Shown: positions 18,311-28,488 of the stretch, piece after piece
How the letters are laid out: every line of letters starts with the position of its first letter
Numbering within the stretch: the first letter of the stretch is position 1
From: an uncultured Pelagibacteraceae bacterium
Lineage (GTDB): Bacteria; Pseudomonadota; Alphaproteobacteria; Pelagibacterales; Pelagibacteraceae
Assembly: GCA_902635515.1 (NCBI GenBank)
Contig: CACPOD010000001.1
Coordinates: 62,001 to 126,000 of the forward strand
Direction: 5' to 3'
Length of the DNA: 64,000 bases
The notes under the pieces: generated by a model
Database searches by the model: none
Told to the model about the DNA's origin: nothing
What the model saw: the letters and a program-made list of their open reading frames with translations, nothing else
Made by a program: the position numbers and the translations under genes

Positions 18311-19844
18311 AACTTTTTATATTACTACACCCATATATTATCCCTCAGCTAAACCTCATATGGGTCATGCATATTCTAGTATTATCGCTGATTTTTTTGC
18401 AAGATTTAAAATAATTGATGATTATCAAGTTCATTTTCTTACAGGTACAGATGAACATGGTTTAAAAATTCAAAGATCAGCAGAAAAAGCAGGGAAGGAG
18501 CCTCAAATATTTTGTGATCAAATTAGCCAAACCTTTAGAGACCTTTCAGATATTTTAAATTTATCAAATACTGATTTCATAAGAACTACAGAATCTAGAC
18601 ATAAAAAAACAGTTCAACATCTTTGGAATAAACTTGAGAAAAATGATGATATATACTTATCAAACTATTCTGGATGGTATTCAGTATCTGATGAAGCTTT
18701 TTATAACGACGACGAAATTGAGGAATTAGACGGAAAAAAAATTGCTATATCATCAAAATCTCCTGTTGAATGGATTGAAGAAGAGTCTTATTTTTTTAGA
18801 CTTTCAAAATGGGAAAAACCTTTACTAGAATATTATGAAGCTAATCCAGATTTTATTTCTCCTCAATCTAGAAGAAATGAAGTTATTAGTTTTGTAAAAA
18901 GTGGTCTTAAAGATCTTTCTGTAAGTAGAAAAAGTTTTTCATGGGGTATACCTGTTCCAAATAATGAAAACCATGTAATATATGTTTGGCTAGATGCTTT
19001 AACGAATTATTTAAGTTCATTAAATTATCCTGATACAGATGATGATTTGTTTAAAAAATTTTGGCCAGCCTCAATACATTTAATTGGAAAAGATATACTC
19101 AGATTTCATGCTATTTATTGGCCTGCTTTTTTATTAGCAGCAAAAATTGATTTACCAAAGAGAGTTTACGGACATGGATGGATATTATCAGGGGAAGAAA
19201 AAATGTCTAAATCTAAAGGAAATATTCTTGATCCGCTTGAAATAATTAAAGAGTATGGTCTAGATCCTTTAAGATACTACTTAATTAAAGAAGTTTCTTT
19301 TGGGAATGATGGCAATATATCTCAAGAAAGATTAGAGGATTGTATTAATAGTGACTTGGCTAACAATTATGGAAATTTATGTCAGCGTGTAACTGCTTTT
19401 GCAATAAAAAATTGTAATGGAAAAATTCCATTAGAAATTAAATTTCATGATGAGGATTTATTAATACTAAATAAGTATAAAGATAATTTAGGTAATATTA
19501 AGTCTCAAATTGACAATCAAAATATTAATTTTTACATTGATTATATAGTAAATTCACTTTTTGAGGCTAACAAATATTTTAATGATCAAGAACCATGGAA
19601 AAAAAAAGAAGATATAATTAGATTAAATACAATTGTTTACACTACTTTAGAAATTGTAAGAAAAATAAGTTTTTTACTATATCCAATTATTCCTGAATCT
19701 TCTTTAAAGGCATTAAAGATTTTTGATATTAAAGAAAAAAATATAAAATTAGATTCAGTTTCTAATAATGAGTATTTAACAAAAGGTAATAATATTAATA
19801 AAATAGATATACTTTTTAAAAAAATAGAGAAAAATAATGATTGA
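18303..19844 (+). CDS. metG: Methionyl-tRNA synthetase
   Basis: A class I aminoacyl-tRNA synthetase that charges tRNA-Met. The 513-residue protein has the HIGH-equivalent HMGH (residues 19-22, in YPSAKPHMGHAYS) and the KMSKS loop in SGEEKMSKSKGN. The connective peptide contains no Cys-based zinc knuckle and there is no C-terminal tRNA-binding EMAP domain, consistent with the shorter zinc-free type found in many alphaproteobacteria. It overlaps holB and tatD by 8 bp each. Confidence 0.96.
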   Translation: MDKTFYITTPIYYPSAKPHMGHAYSSIIADFFARFKIIDDYQVHFLTGTDEHGLKIQRSAEKAGKEPQIFCDQISQTFRDLSDILNLSNTDFIRTTESRHKKTVQHLWNKLEKNDDIYLSNYSGWYSVSDEAFYNDDEIEELDGKKIAISSKSPVEWIEEESYFFRLSKWEKPLLEYYEANPDFISPQSRRNEVISFVKSGLKDLSVSRKSFSWGIPVPNNENHVIYVWLDALTNYLSSLNYPDTDDDLFKKFWPASIHLIGKDILRFHAIYWPAFLLAAKIDLPKRVYGHGWILSGEEKMSKSKGNILDPLEIIKEYGLDPLRYYLIKEVSFGNDGNISQERLEDCINSDLANNYGNLCQRVTAFAIKNCNGKIPLEIKFHDEDLLILNKYKDNLGNIKSQIDNQNINFYIDYIVNSLFEANKYFNDQEPWKKKEDIIRLNTIVYTTLEIVRKISFLLYPIIPESSLKALKIFDIKEKNIKLDSVSNNEYLTKGNNINKIDILFKKIEKNND

Positions 19845-20598
19845 TTCACACTGTCATCTAGATCATGAACCATTATTAAGTGATTTAACTAACGTAATAC
19901 GAAGATCAAAAGAAGTAGGTATAGAAAAATTACTTACTATCTCAACTTCGTTTGAAAGTTTTTCTAGAGTAAAAGATTTAATTAATAAAGATGAAATGAT
20001 TTATGGTACTATTGGCATTCATCCTCATGAAAGCTCCACAGATATTATCACTTCAAAGCAGATCATCGAAAGTCTAAATGAAAACTCAAAAATTATTGGA
20101 ATTGGAGAAACTGGGTTAGATTTTTATTATAATAATAGTGAAAAAGACAAGCAGATAGCAAGTTTTAAAGAACATATAGATGCATCCATAAAAACCAATA
20201 TTCCATTAATTGTTCATTCAAGAGATGCAGAAAAAGAAACTTTTGAGATTTTAAATGAATATAAAAATAAAAACCTTAAAATTTTGATGCATTGTTTTAC
20301 TGGGTCTAAAGAATTCTCAGAAAAACTAATGACTTTAAATTCATTTTTTTCAGCGAGTGGTATCATAACCTTTAAAAACTCATTGGATTTACAAGATACG
20401 TTCAAATATATTCCAATGGATAATATTTTAATTGAGACTGATAGTCCTTTTTTAGCACCCGTTCCTAAAAGAGGCAAAAAAAATGAACCATCATTCATTG
20501 ATTTTACTGCTGCAAAATTAGCTGAAATTAAAAATATATCTAAAAAAGATCTTATCAAAAAAACTACAGATAACTTTAATAAACTATTTTTTAATTGA
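19837..20598 (+). CDS. tatD: TatD-family metal-dependent hydrolase
   Basis: The 253-residue product is a TIM-barrel amidohydrolase-like nuclease. It starts with the metal-binding MIDSHCHLD, followed by GTIGIHPHES, IGIGETGLDFYY, IPLIVHSRDAEKE, MHCFTGS, and the C-terminal LIETDSPFLAP, all hallmark motifs of the TatD/YcfH family. Family members have 3'-5' DNase activity; the cellular role is unsettled. It lies between metG (8 bp overlap) and the MBL hydrolase (4 bp overlap if TTG is used). Confidence 0.94.
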   Translation: MIDSHCHLDHEPLLSDLTNVIRRSKEVGIEKLLTISTSFESFSRVKDLINKDEMIYGTIGIHPHESSTDIITSKQIIESLNENSKIIGIGETGLDFYYNNSEKDKQIASFKEHIDASIKTNIPLIVHSRDAEKETFEILNEYKNKNLKILMHCFTGSKEFSEKLMTLNSFFSASGIITFKNSLDLQDTFKYIPMDNILIETDSPFLAPVPKRGKKNEPSFIDFTAAKLAEIKNISKKDLIKKTTDNFNKLFFN

Positions 20599-20603
20599 AA
20601 TTA

Positions 20604-21368
<765 letters not shown>

Positions 21369-21374
<6 letters not shown>

Positions 21375-21911
21375 GATATTTTCTATAGCTTTTATTATTT
21401 TTTTTGACATTGGTTTTGTAAATGATGCAAAAGTATCTTGAACTTTACCTTCTTTATTAATCAAGATTTTATGAAAATTCCATTTTGGTTCTGCCGATTT
21501 ACCGTGATTTTCTTTTGCCCATTTGAAAAGTTTATGAGCATTTTTACCTTTAACATCAGTTAATGTTGTCAAAGGGAAGTTAATATTAAAATTTATTTCA
21601 CAAAATTCTTTAATATCTGCATTATTATTTTTTTCTTGATTAAAAGAATTAGATGGAACACCAAGAACAATCAAACCTTTTTCTTTATATAAGTCCCACA
21701 ATTCTTGTAATTCATCATATTGTTTTGTAAATCCACAGTAACTTGCTGTATTTACAATTAAAATAACTTTGTTTTTATAATCTTCTAAATTGATTGTCTC
21801 ACCAGTTATACTCTCTATACTAAAATCATAGATTTTTTTTTCGTAGTTCGCTGTTACTGATGTTTTAAAAAAAAACATAAATATAGAAAATAGAAATATT
21901 ACTTTTCTCAT
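21369..21911 (-). CDS. Glutathione peroxidase-family thiol peroxidase, exported
   Basis: The 180-residue protein reduces hydroperoxides. It has a signal peptide (about residues 1-21), the peroxidatic cysteine in NTASYCGFTKQYDELQELW, the catalytic glutamine in GVPSNSFNQE, and the tryptophan in EPKWNFHKILI. It uses cysteine rather than selenocysteine. The signal peptide suggests action in the periplasm. It overlaps nhaA by 4 bp and is likely cotranscribed with it. Confidence 0.93.
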
Positions 21912-23089
21912 TTATTAGGTTTATTTGGTGTGAGTAATATTAAAAAATAACCAAATAAAGTTGATAACAAGGATCCAGTTAATACTCCAATTTTTACACC
22001 ATCCATATATTGCATGTTTTCAACAAAAGCTAAATTTCCAACAAATAAACTCATTGTGAAACCAATCCCAGTAAGAACTCCTACTCCATAAAAATTATAC
22101 CAACTTGTATCATTTGGCATTTGAGCCACTTTCAATTTTATTGACACATATGAGAAGACAAAAACACCTAATTGTTTACCAAGGAATAGTCCTAATACGA
22201 TTCCAAGGGGAACCTTATCAAGTAATGAAGCAAACGATAAACCCTCGAGAGATACTCCAGCATTTGCAAATGCAAATAAAGGCATTATTCCGAAAGCAAC
22301 ATATGGACTAATTGCATGTTCAATTTTTATTAATAATGAAAAATCTTTTTCTTTTTTTCTGTGAGGAATTGTCATTGCTAACAATACACCAGCGATAGTA
22401 GCATGAATTCCTGAGTTATGCGTAAAATCCCAGAGAAATAGTCCTACAACCAAATAAGGTAGAAACTTTTTAATGTTAAATTTGTTAATTAATAACAAAA
22501 CAATAAAAGCTAATAACATTAAAGTTAAATACTTAATACTCAAATCTCCAGAGTAGAATAGGGCGATGATTACTATTGCTCCTAAATCATCGATTATAGC
22601 TAATGCAGTTAAAAATACTTTTAATGATAGAGGAACTCTTTTACCCAACAAAGATAAAACTCCTAATGAAAATGCAATATCAGTAGCAGATGGAATTGCC
22701 CATCCATTTAAAGTTTCACTATCACCTAAATTTATAAAAACATAAAACATTGCAGGAACTAACATTCCTCCTACAGCAGCAATTATAGGCAATAAAGCTT
22801 GTTTAATATTAGAAAGTTCACCTTGTAAAAATTCTCTTTTAATTTCTAAAGTAACAAAGAAAAAAAAGATTGCCATCAAGGCATCATTGATCCAATGCAA
22901 TACTGATAATTTTAATCCAAAATTATTAATTCCTATGAATAAATACTTATTTAAAGTAGCAAAATATAAATCAGCCATCCCAGAATTACTTATAAATAAA
23001 GCAATTACTGCAGCAAACAACAATACAAGCCCGCTTGCTGCTTCTAATTTAAAAAACCATCTAAAAGGCTTAGATATGTAATTAATCAT
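21908..23089 (-). CDS. nhaA: Na+/H+ antiporter NhaA
   Basis: NhaA exports sodium in exchange for protons across the inner membrane. The 393-residue protein has about twelve membrane helices. The ion-binding aspartate pair is visible in LTALAIIDDLGAIVIIALFYSG, and the unwound-helix region WAIPSATDIAFSLGVLSLLG is conserved. A sodium/proton antiporter fits a marine cell. It is preceded by the zinc-ribbon protein (6 bp gap) and followed by the peroxidase. Confidence 0.96.
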   Translation of the reverse strand: MINYISKPFRWFFKLEAASGLVLLFAAVIALFISNSGMADLYFATLNKYLFIGINNFGLKLSVLHWINDALMAIFFFFVTLEIKREFLQGELSNIKQALLPIIAAVGGMLVPAMFYVFINLGDSETLNGWAIPSATDIAFSLGVLSLLGKRVPLSLKVFLTALAIIDDLGAIVIIALFYSGDLSIKYLTLMLLAFIVLLLINKFNIKKFLPYLVVGLFLWDFTHNSGIHATIAGVLLAMTIPHRKKEKDFSLLIKIEHAISPYVAFGIMPLFAFANAGVSLEGLSFASLLDKVPLGIVLGLFLGKQLGVFVFSYVSIKLKVAQMPNDTSWYNFYGVGVLTGIGFTMSLFVGNLAFVENMQYMDGVKIGVLTGSLLSTLFGYFLILLTPNKPNK

Positions 23090-23095
23090 AAAAAA

Positions 23096-23593
23096 TTAAA
23101 TTAGGTCTATAATAAATAGTTTTATATCTTGCAATGTTTCAAAAAGGTTAAATAGTATAATTTCTAATCCTGGAAAAACATTAATTAGTGGAGTTTTTAG
23201 AGTATCTAGCAAAATAATTAATGCTACAAAAGATATAATAAATACTATTAAATAAGAAAAAAACTTACTTCCATTATTTTCTGTTTTTTTAAGTGTAGTT
23301 GTATTTTTTTGGTTTTCTGAATATTTTTCTTTTTTTTTATTATTTATTTTAGTTTTAATTATTTCTTCTGGTTGTTCTTTCTCTTCTATTTTGTCCTGTT
23401 TATTTTGAGCTTTTTCTTCAATGTCTTCACTGACAATTTCTTGTTTTAACTCTAGTACTTCATTATTTTTTTCTTGGATTTTATAAAACCAAACATGATT
23501 ACATGACCCACATTGCAAATCTCTTCCTTCATCAGGTATCATAGAATTGTCAATCATGAATTTCTTGTTACAATTTGGGCAAGTGATTATCAT
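23096..23593 (-). CDS. Zinc-ribbon (MJ0042-type) membrane protein
   Basis: The 165-residue product begins with a zinc-ribbon motif: ITCPNCNKKFMIDNSMIPDEGRDLQCGSCNHVWF, given here as two CxxC pairs at residues 4-7 and about 28-31. A long Lys/Glu-rich charged linker (about residues 45-105) leads to one C-terminal membrane helix (about residues 110-130) and a short hydrophobic tail. This is the layout of MJ0042/DUF3426-type proteins found near ftsE or redox genes in alphaproteobacteria. The function is unknown. Confidence 0.8.
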   Translation of the reverse strand: MIITCPNCNKKFMIDNSMIPDEGRDLQCGSCNHVWFYKIQEKNNEVLELKQEIVSEDIEEKAQNKQDKIEEKEQPEEIIKTKINNKKKEKYSENQKNTTTLKKTENNGSKFFSYLIVFIISFVALIILLDTLKTPLINVFPGLEIILFNLFETLQDIKLFIIDLI

Positions 23594-23672
23594 GCTTCGT
23601 TATATATCAGATTTTATCTAAATTTCTTTTAATTTTGGCTTCATTATACATTGAAATTATCAATAACTGCTG

Positions 23673-23678
23673 TATTAG
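23673..23678 (+). promoter_or_regulatory. Putative -10 element of tRNA-Pro
   Basis: TATTAG at 23673-23678 is preceded after a 16-bp spacer by TTGAAA at 23651-23656. Transcription would start just before the tRNA-Pro gene at 23688. Confidence 0.4.
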
Positions 23679-23687
23679 TACTCGGAT

Positions 23688-23764
<77 letters not shown>

Positions 23765-23770
23765 TCATTT

Positions 23771-24052
23771 ATGAAAAAAGCTATTATTTACATTCCAAAT
23801 AAAAATCCCATGCAATCAGGATTAGCAAAAAGTGGTAAATGGATTTTAGAATTTAAAACAAAAGATCCAACAAAAAACCCTTTGATGGGTTGGGAAAGTT
23901 CATCTGATACTTATACAGAACTAAAATTAGAATTTTCATCAAAGGAGCTAGCAATCAATTATGCAAAGAAGAAAAAAATTGATTTTGAGTTAATTGAACC
24001 AAGAAAAAGAAAAACTGTAAAGAAATCATACGCAGATAATTTTTTAAAATAA
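23771..24052 (+). CDS. NDUFS4-like complex I accessory subunit (ETC_C1 family)
   Basis: The 93-residue protein matches the ETC complex I conserved region, the bacterial homologue of mitochondrial NDUFS4: an N-terminal AIIYIPNKNPMQSGLAKSGKW, then PLMGWESSSDTYTELKLEFSSKELAINYAKKKKIDFELIEP. NDUFS4 stabilises the NADH-binding module of complex I. Alphaproteobacteria carry this gene next to tRNA-Pro, as here. It ends 3 bp before the SbmA-like transporter gene. Confidence 0.9.
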   Translation: MKKAIIYIPNKNPMQSGLAKSGKWILEFKTKDPTKNPLMGWESSSDTYTELKLEFSSKELAINYAKKKKIDFELIEPRKRKTVKKSYADNFLK

Positions 24053-24055
24053 TTA

Positions 24056-25048
24056 ATGTTTAGATTTTTCACTCAAAAAAGTTGGTTTCTATGGTCATGG
24101 ATCGGTTCAGCTATTATTTTATCTTCGCTTTGGATTCAAGTTAAAATTGATGTAAAAATAAATGAATGGTTTGGTGAATTTTATGATATGATCCAAAAAG
24201 CTTTAGGAGCTCCAAACTCAATCACTATAGAGGAGTACTGGGCAAGCTTAATATCATTTATAACTTTGGCTGCTATGTATGTTGGTGTAGCTGTAGTAGT
24301 AAGTTTTTTTACTTCGCATTATTTATTTAGATGGAGAACCGCTATGGTCGAGTGGTATCACAGTGTTTACGATAAGGCTCGAAAAATTGAAGGTGCAGCG
24401 CAAAGAGTTCAAGAGGATACTATTAAGTTTTCTAGAATTATGGAGTCTCTTGGTACCAGCCTAATTGAAGCTTTAATGATACTCGTTGAGTTTATGCCTA
24501 TTTTATTTGGATTAAGTATAGGAATACCAATATTCTTTTTTGGTGATTGGGATTACGGTTTAATAGTCGGTGCTTTAATTTGGTCAGTTGGAGGGACAAT
24601 ATTTTTAATTTTACTTGGTTTAATTCTAAGATTAGTAGGTGTTGAATACGATCTACAAAAGAAAGAAGCAGCCTATAGAAAGATACTTGTTATTGCAGAA
24701 GATGACGGAACTATAAGACCAAAAACGATAGAAGAATTATTTGATGGAGTTAGAAGCATTCATTTTTTAAGTTATATTAGATATTTGTATTTTAATATTG
24801 GAAGAATAGCTTATTTACAGGCTAATGTTTTGTCAGCGTATGTTTTTTTAGCACCTGCCATAGTAGCTGGTGCAGTAACTCTTGGAGTTATGCAGCAAAT
24901 CATAAGAGCATTTGGTAGAGTAGAAGGGTCAATGCAATACATATTGAAAGCTTGGCCAACTATTATAGAACTTGCTAGTGTATATAAACGTTTAAGAGAA
25001 TTTGAATCTAAAATAAATCAAGAGGATTTAATTGATGAAAAAGTTTAA
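24056..25048 (+). CDS. SbmA/BacA-like peptide transporter
   Basis: A 330-residue integral membrane protein related to SbmA/BacA, which import peptides using the proton gradient. Visible signatures include the N-terminal WIGSAIILSSLWIQVKIDVKINEWFGEFYDMIQ, given here in part, then FRWRTAMVEWYHSVYDKARKIEGAAQRVQEDT and a C-terminal LYFNIGRIAYLQANVLSAYVF with AFGRVEGSMQYILKAWPTIIELASVYKRLREFE. There is no ATPase domain. At 330 residues it is shorter than E. coli SbmA (about 406). It overlaps glpX by one base (TAATG). Confidence 0.87.
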   Translation: MFRFFTQKSWFLWSWIGSAIILSSLWIQVKIDVKINEWFGEFYDMIQKALGAPNSITIEEYWASLISFITLAAMYVGVAVVVSFFTSHYLFRWRTAMVEWYHSVYDKARKIEGAAQRVQEDTIKFSRIMESLGTSLIEALMILVEFMPILFGLSIGIPIFFFGDWDYGLIVGALIWSVGGTIFLILLGLILRLVGVEYDLQKKEAAYRKILVIAEDDGTIRPKTIEELFDGVRSIHFLSYIRYLYFNIGRIAYLQANVLSAYVFLAPAIVAGAVTLGVMQQIIRAFGRVEGSMQYILKAWPTIIELASVYKRLREFESKINQEDLIDEKV

Positions 25049-25995
25049 TGACAATTGAAAAAAAATTAATTGATCAATTTATAAATGTTACTTCAAAAGC
25101 AGCTTTAGAAGCTTCATATTTAGTCGGAAAAAAAGATAAAATTGCTGCAGATAAAGCTGCTGTCGACTCTATGAGAAGTGAATTAAATAAAATGAATATT
25201 CAGGGCGAGATAGTAATAGGTGAAGGTGAACTAGACGAAGCTCCTATGTTGTATATCGGTGAAATATTAGGCAATAATACCAATGGCCAAGAATTCGATG
25301 TAGCTGTTGATCCGTTAGAAGGGACTAATTTTGCAGCTAACAATTTACCTGGTGCGCTATCTGTAATTGCTATTGCTGAAAAAAATAATTTATTTAAGGC
25401 TCCTGAAACATATATGGAAAAAATTTCTACCAGAGTTAATGAAAAAAATGTTATTGATTTAGATTATACAGTAAAAAAAAATATTTCTAATTTAAGTGAT
25501 TATCTAAATAAGAATCCAGAAAATTTAACTGCATGTATTTTAGACAGACCAAGACATAAAGAAATTATAGATGAGTTAAATAAATTAAAAGTAAATCTAA
25601 AATTAATTTCTGACGGTGATGTTTCAGGGGCTTTACTAGTTACCGAACAAAAATATAATGTTGATATTTTTTTAGGCACTGGAGGTGGTCCAGAAGGTGT
25701 TCTTGCTGCAGCTGCTTTGGACGCATTTAATTGTAATTTTCAAGGTAGGTTTTTGTTCAAAACAGAAAAGGATAAAGCAAGAGCAAAAAAAATGGGGATA
25801 AATGATTTAAGAAAAAAATATGAATTAAATGAAATTGTCACAGGTGATTCTATATTTTGTGCTACTGGAATTACTTCTGGCGATTTGGTAAGTGGTATCG
25901 AAATACAAGGCAATGATTTCGTTTCAGAGACATTAGTGACTCATAAATCTTCAGGTCTTAAAAAGGTAATAAAACTAAAACAAAATTTAAAATGA
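25048..25995 (+). CDS. glpX: Class II fructose-1,6-bisphosphatase
   Basis: GlpX hydrolyses fructose-1,6-bisphosphate in gluconeogenesis. The 315-residue protein shows the metal-binding motifs IVIGEGELDEAPMLYIGE and VDPLEGTNFAANN, then LISDGDVSGAL and LGTGGGPEGVLAAAAL, all diagnostic for the class II (GlpX) type. Many alphaproteobacteria have glpX beside hom; here hom is about 7 kb away. The ATG overlaps the upstream stop codon by one base. Confidence 0.96.
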   Translation: MTIEKKLIDQFINVTSKAALEASYLVGKKDKIAADKAAVDSMRSELNKMNIQGEIVIGEGELDEAPMLYIGEILGNNTNGQEFDVAVDPLEGTNFAANNLPGALSVIAIAEKNNLFKAPETYMEKISTRVNEKNVIDLDYTVKKNISNLSDYLNKNPENLTACILDRPRHKEIIDELNKLKVNLKLISDGDVSGALLVTEQKYNVDIFLGTGGGPEGVLAAAALDAFNCNFQGRFLFKTEKDKARAKKMGINDLRKKYELNEIVTGDSIFCATGITSGDLVSGIEIQGNDFVSETLVTHKSSGLKKVIKLKQNLK

Positions 25996-26039
25996 TATGC
26001 TTGATTAATTGTTTAATTTACAATAAAAAGCAGCAATTC

Positions 26040-26114
26040 GGTCCCTTCGTCTATCGGTTAGGACACGTGGTTTTCATCCTCGAAAGAGGGGTTCGATTCC
26101 CCTAGGGACCGCCA
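26040..26114 (+). tRNA. tRNA-Glu (anticodon TTC)
   Basis: Acceptor GGTCCCT/AGGGACC, T stem AGGGG/CCCCT, anticodon loop TTTTCAT with TTC, and encoded CCA at 26112-26114 identify tRNA-Glu. The anticodon stem is CGTGG/CCTCG, which leaves a T-T mismatch at its middle pair (29:41). All other stems pair well, so I regard it as a functional gene with one unusual pair rather than a pseudogene. Confidence 0.93.
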
Positions 26115-26132
26115 TAAATTAGATAACCTTTC

Positions 26133-26393
26133 ATGGTTTATTACGTATATTTGATTAAAACTTTAGATGGATATTCGGACAAAACATACGTTGGATACAC
26201 TAATAATTTAAAAAAAAGGTTAAATAAGCATAATTCAAATTTAGGTGCTAAGTCAACTAAAGGGTATAAATGGGAAATTATTTACAATAAAAAATTTTAT
26301 TCAAAATCAAAAGCACTTTCATTTGAATATAAGTTAAAAAAGGATAGAAAAGAAAGATTGAGATTATTATATGAACATAAAAAAAAATCTTAA
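26133..26393 (+). CDS. GIY-YIG domain nuclease-like protein
   Basis: The 86-residue protein is a stand-alone GIY-YIG domain of the UPF0213/URI type: YYVYLIKTLDG and YVGYTNNLKKRLNKHN carry the paired motifs and catalytic arginine, GAKSTKGYKWEIIY follows, and the metal-binding glutamate is in ALSFEYKLKK. Small GIY-YIG proteins of this kind are common in bacteria and mostly of unknown function. It follows tRNA-Glu by 18 bp and its 3' end overlaps the glycosyltransferase gene by 23 bp. Confidence 0.88.
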   Translation: MVYYVYLIKTLDGYSDKTYVGYTNNLKKRLNKHNSNLGAKSTKGYKWEIIYNKKFYSKSKALSFEYKLKKDRKERLRLLYEHKKKS

Positions 26394-28488
26394 TATAGCA
26401 ACTATCTTACCTTATAAAGAAAATTATACATTTGCTAAAGCATCTGCTGCTTCTCTTTGGGTTTCTGAATTTTTCAAAAAATCAAAATACAAAAAAAATA
26501 ATATTATTTATGGTCATACTAGATCAAAGGATTATTTGAGTAAAAATTATAAAAATATAAATTTAAAAAATTTAAAATCAAAATTAAAAAGTACTACTAA
26601 CGAATACGCAGAAAAATTATTAAAAGAAATTAATAATAATAATTACGATATTATAGAAGTTCACAATAGACCACTGTTACTATTTAAATTAACAAATAAA
26701 GTTAAAAATAAATTTATTTTTTATTTTCATAATGATCCATTATCTATGAAAGGATCAAGATCAGTTAAAGAAAGATTGAAAATATTAGAAAGTGTTGAAA
26801 AAATTATATTTGTCAGTGAATGGGTAAGGGAAAGATTTTTTCTAGACATAGATCAAAAATTACAAACTAAAACTGAGGTCGTTTATCCAAGTGTAAATAA
26901 ACAAAACAAAATAAAAAAAGAAAAGAATATAATTTTTGTAGGAAGATTAAATTATTCTAAAGGATATGATATTTTTAAAGATGCTGTAGTAAGAATATTA
27001 GATAAATTTCCCAAATGGAATGCTTACTCACTAGGGGACGAAGATAGGAGGGATATTTATATTAACCACCCGAGACACAAAGAGCTTGGATTTCTTAATC
27101 ATAAAAGAACTTTGGATATTTTAAATAAATCTGAAATTGCAGTCGTACCATCAAGATGGGAAGAGCCATTTGGCAGAACATCATTAGAAGCGTCTTCTAG
27201 AGGTTGTGCCACAATAATTAGTAACAGAGGTGGTTTAAAAGAAACTACTAACTCTGCCATTATCTTAAAAAAACTAGATTCAAATGAACTTTACTTAGAG
27301 ATTAAAAAATTAATAACAAACAACAAAAAAAGAAAAGTTATACAGTCTTTAAGTAGAAAAAATATTAAACATATAATTAATGAAAATACAAAAATATTAG
27401 ATCAAATACGAGAAAGCTGTGTCCCTTTTTTTAATATTAACTTCAATAAGAAAAAATTAAAAATAATTAATTTATACAATCAAGGTCAGAAATTAAATCA
27501 TAGATTATATAATATTTCATTAGGTAAAAAATTCACAAATGGTTTTGTAAGAAATGGTCATGACGTTCTAGAAATTAGTGATAGAGACTTTTTAAGGAAT
27601 AATAAATCTTTTAGTTTAATTCCTAATAGAAGCAATTTTCAAACCTTCTTAATTGATACTTTCAAAAATTATAATCCAGATATTATTTTTTTTGGACATA
27701 CAAAAAATCTTGAGCTCAATACCCTAGATGCTTTTAAATCTATTAATAAAAATCTCATTTTATCTCAGTGGAATGAAGATCCAGTGATGCCTAGTCTCAA
27801 TTATTCAAAACAAAACATTTCAAATATTAAACTATATTCAGATTTCGTTGATCATAACTTTATTACAACAGATCCTTCTATTCTAAGTAAAACCATTAAT
27901 AAAAATAATTTTAATTTTTTCTTTGTCCCGGTTGATAAAAATATTGAAAGTTTTGATGTTTATAAAATGAAACCAAAAAAAGACTTATTTTATGCGATGA
28001 GTCACGGTGTAAATAGAGCTACACTTAGAGATGGTGTCGAAGATGAAAGAATTAATTTTTTAAATAAATTAGTAAAAAAAATTCCAAATATAAAATATGA
28101 TTTTTATGGATTTGCGAACAAGCAGCCAATTTGGGGTAATGATTTCAACAATGCATTAATTAATTCAAAAATGGGTCTTAACTTAAGTAGAGGTAAACCA
28201 ACCAAGTTTTACTCTAGTAACAGAATTGCTTCGATAATGGGAAATGGCTTACTTACATTTATTGATGAAAATGTTCAAATGAAAGAATTTTTTAACCAAA
28301 ATGAAATTATTTTTTACGAAAATATTAACGATTTAGCTGATAAAATTAAATTTTATTCAAAAAATGATCGTATAAGAATTAAAATTGCTCGTAAGGGTAA
28401 AAAAAAATATTTTAAACTTTTTAATGAAACTAAAATTACAAAATATTTTATAGATGTATCTTTGGGTAACAAGGCTACTTTATTATAA
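26371..28488 (+). CDS. Two-domain glycosyltransferase (GT4 plus CgeB-like)
   Basis: The 705-residue protein appears to fuse two glycosyltransferase-type domains. Residues about 1-345 look like a GT-B family 4 enzyme: IIFVGRLNYSKGYDIF and the E-x7-E motif in WEEPFGRTSLEASSRG. Residues about 370-705 resemble the CgeB/Glyco_trans_1_2 group, with DIIFFGHTKNLELNTLDAF, LSQWNEDPVMPSLNY, and a C-terminal KMGLNLSRGKPTKFYSSNR ... IMGNGLLTFIDE. It probably adds sugars to lipopolysaccharide or another surface glycan; substrates are unknown. Its end overlaps the convergent recombinase gene by 6 bp. Confidence 0.85.
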   Translation: MNIKKNLNIATILPYKENYTFAKASAASLWVSEFFKKSKYKKNNIIYGHTRSKDYLSKNYKNINLKNLKSKLKSTTNEYAEKLLKEINNNNYDIIEVHNRPLLLFKLTNKVKNKFIFYFHNDPLSMKGSRSVKERLKILESVEKIIFVSEWVRERFFLDIDQKLQTKTEVVYPSVNKQNKIKKEKNIIFVGRLNYSKGYDIFKDAVVRILDKFPKWNAYSLGDEDRRDIYINHPRHKELGFLNHKRTLDILNKSEIAVVPSRWEEPFGRTSLEASSRGCATIISNRGGLKETTNSAIILKKLDSNELYLEIKKLITNNKKRKVIQSLSRKNIKHIINENTKILDQIRESCVPFFNINFNKKKLKIINLYNQGQKLNHRLYNISLGKKFTNGFVRNGHDVLEISDRDFLRNNKSFSLIPNRSNFQTFLIDTFKNYNPDIIFFGHTKNLELNTLDAFKSINKNLILSQWNEDPVMPSLNYSKQNISNIKLYSDFVDHNFITTDPSILSKTINKNNFNFFFVPVDKNIESFDVYKMKPKKDLFYAMSHGVNRATLRDGVEDERINFLNKLVKKIPNIKYDFYGFANKQPIWGNDFNNALINSKMGLNLSRGKPTKFYSSNRIASIMGNGLLTFIDENVQMKEFFNQNEIIFYENINDLADKIKFYSKNDRIRIKIARKGKKKYFKLFNETKITKYFIDVSLGNKATLL

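Noticed and set aside
20214..20558. 114-codon antisense frame within tatD
   Set aside because: tatD has all family motifs on the plus strand; the antisense frame has none.
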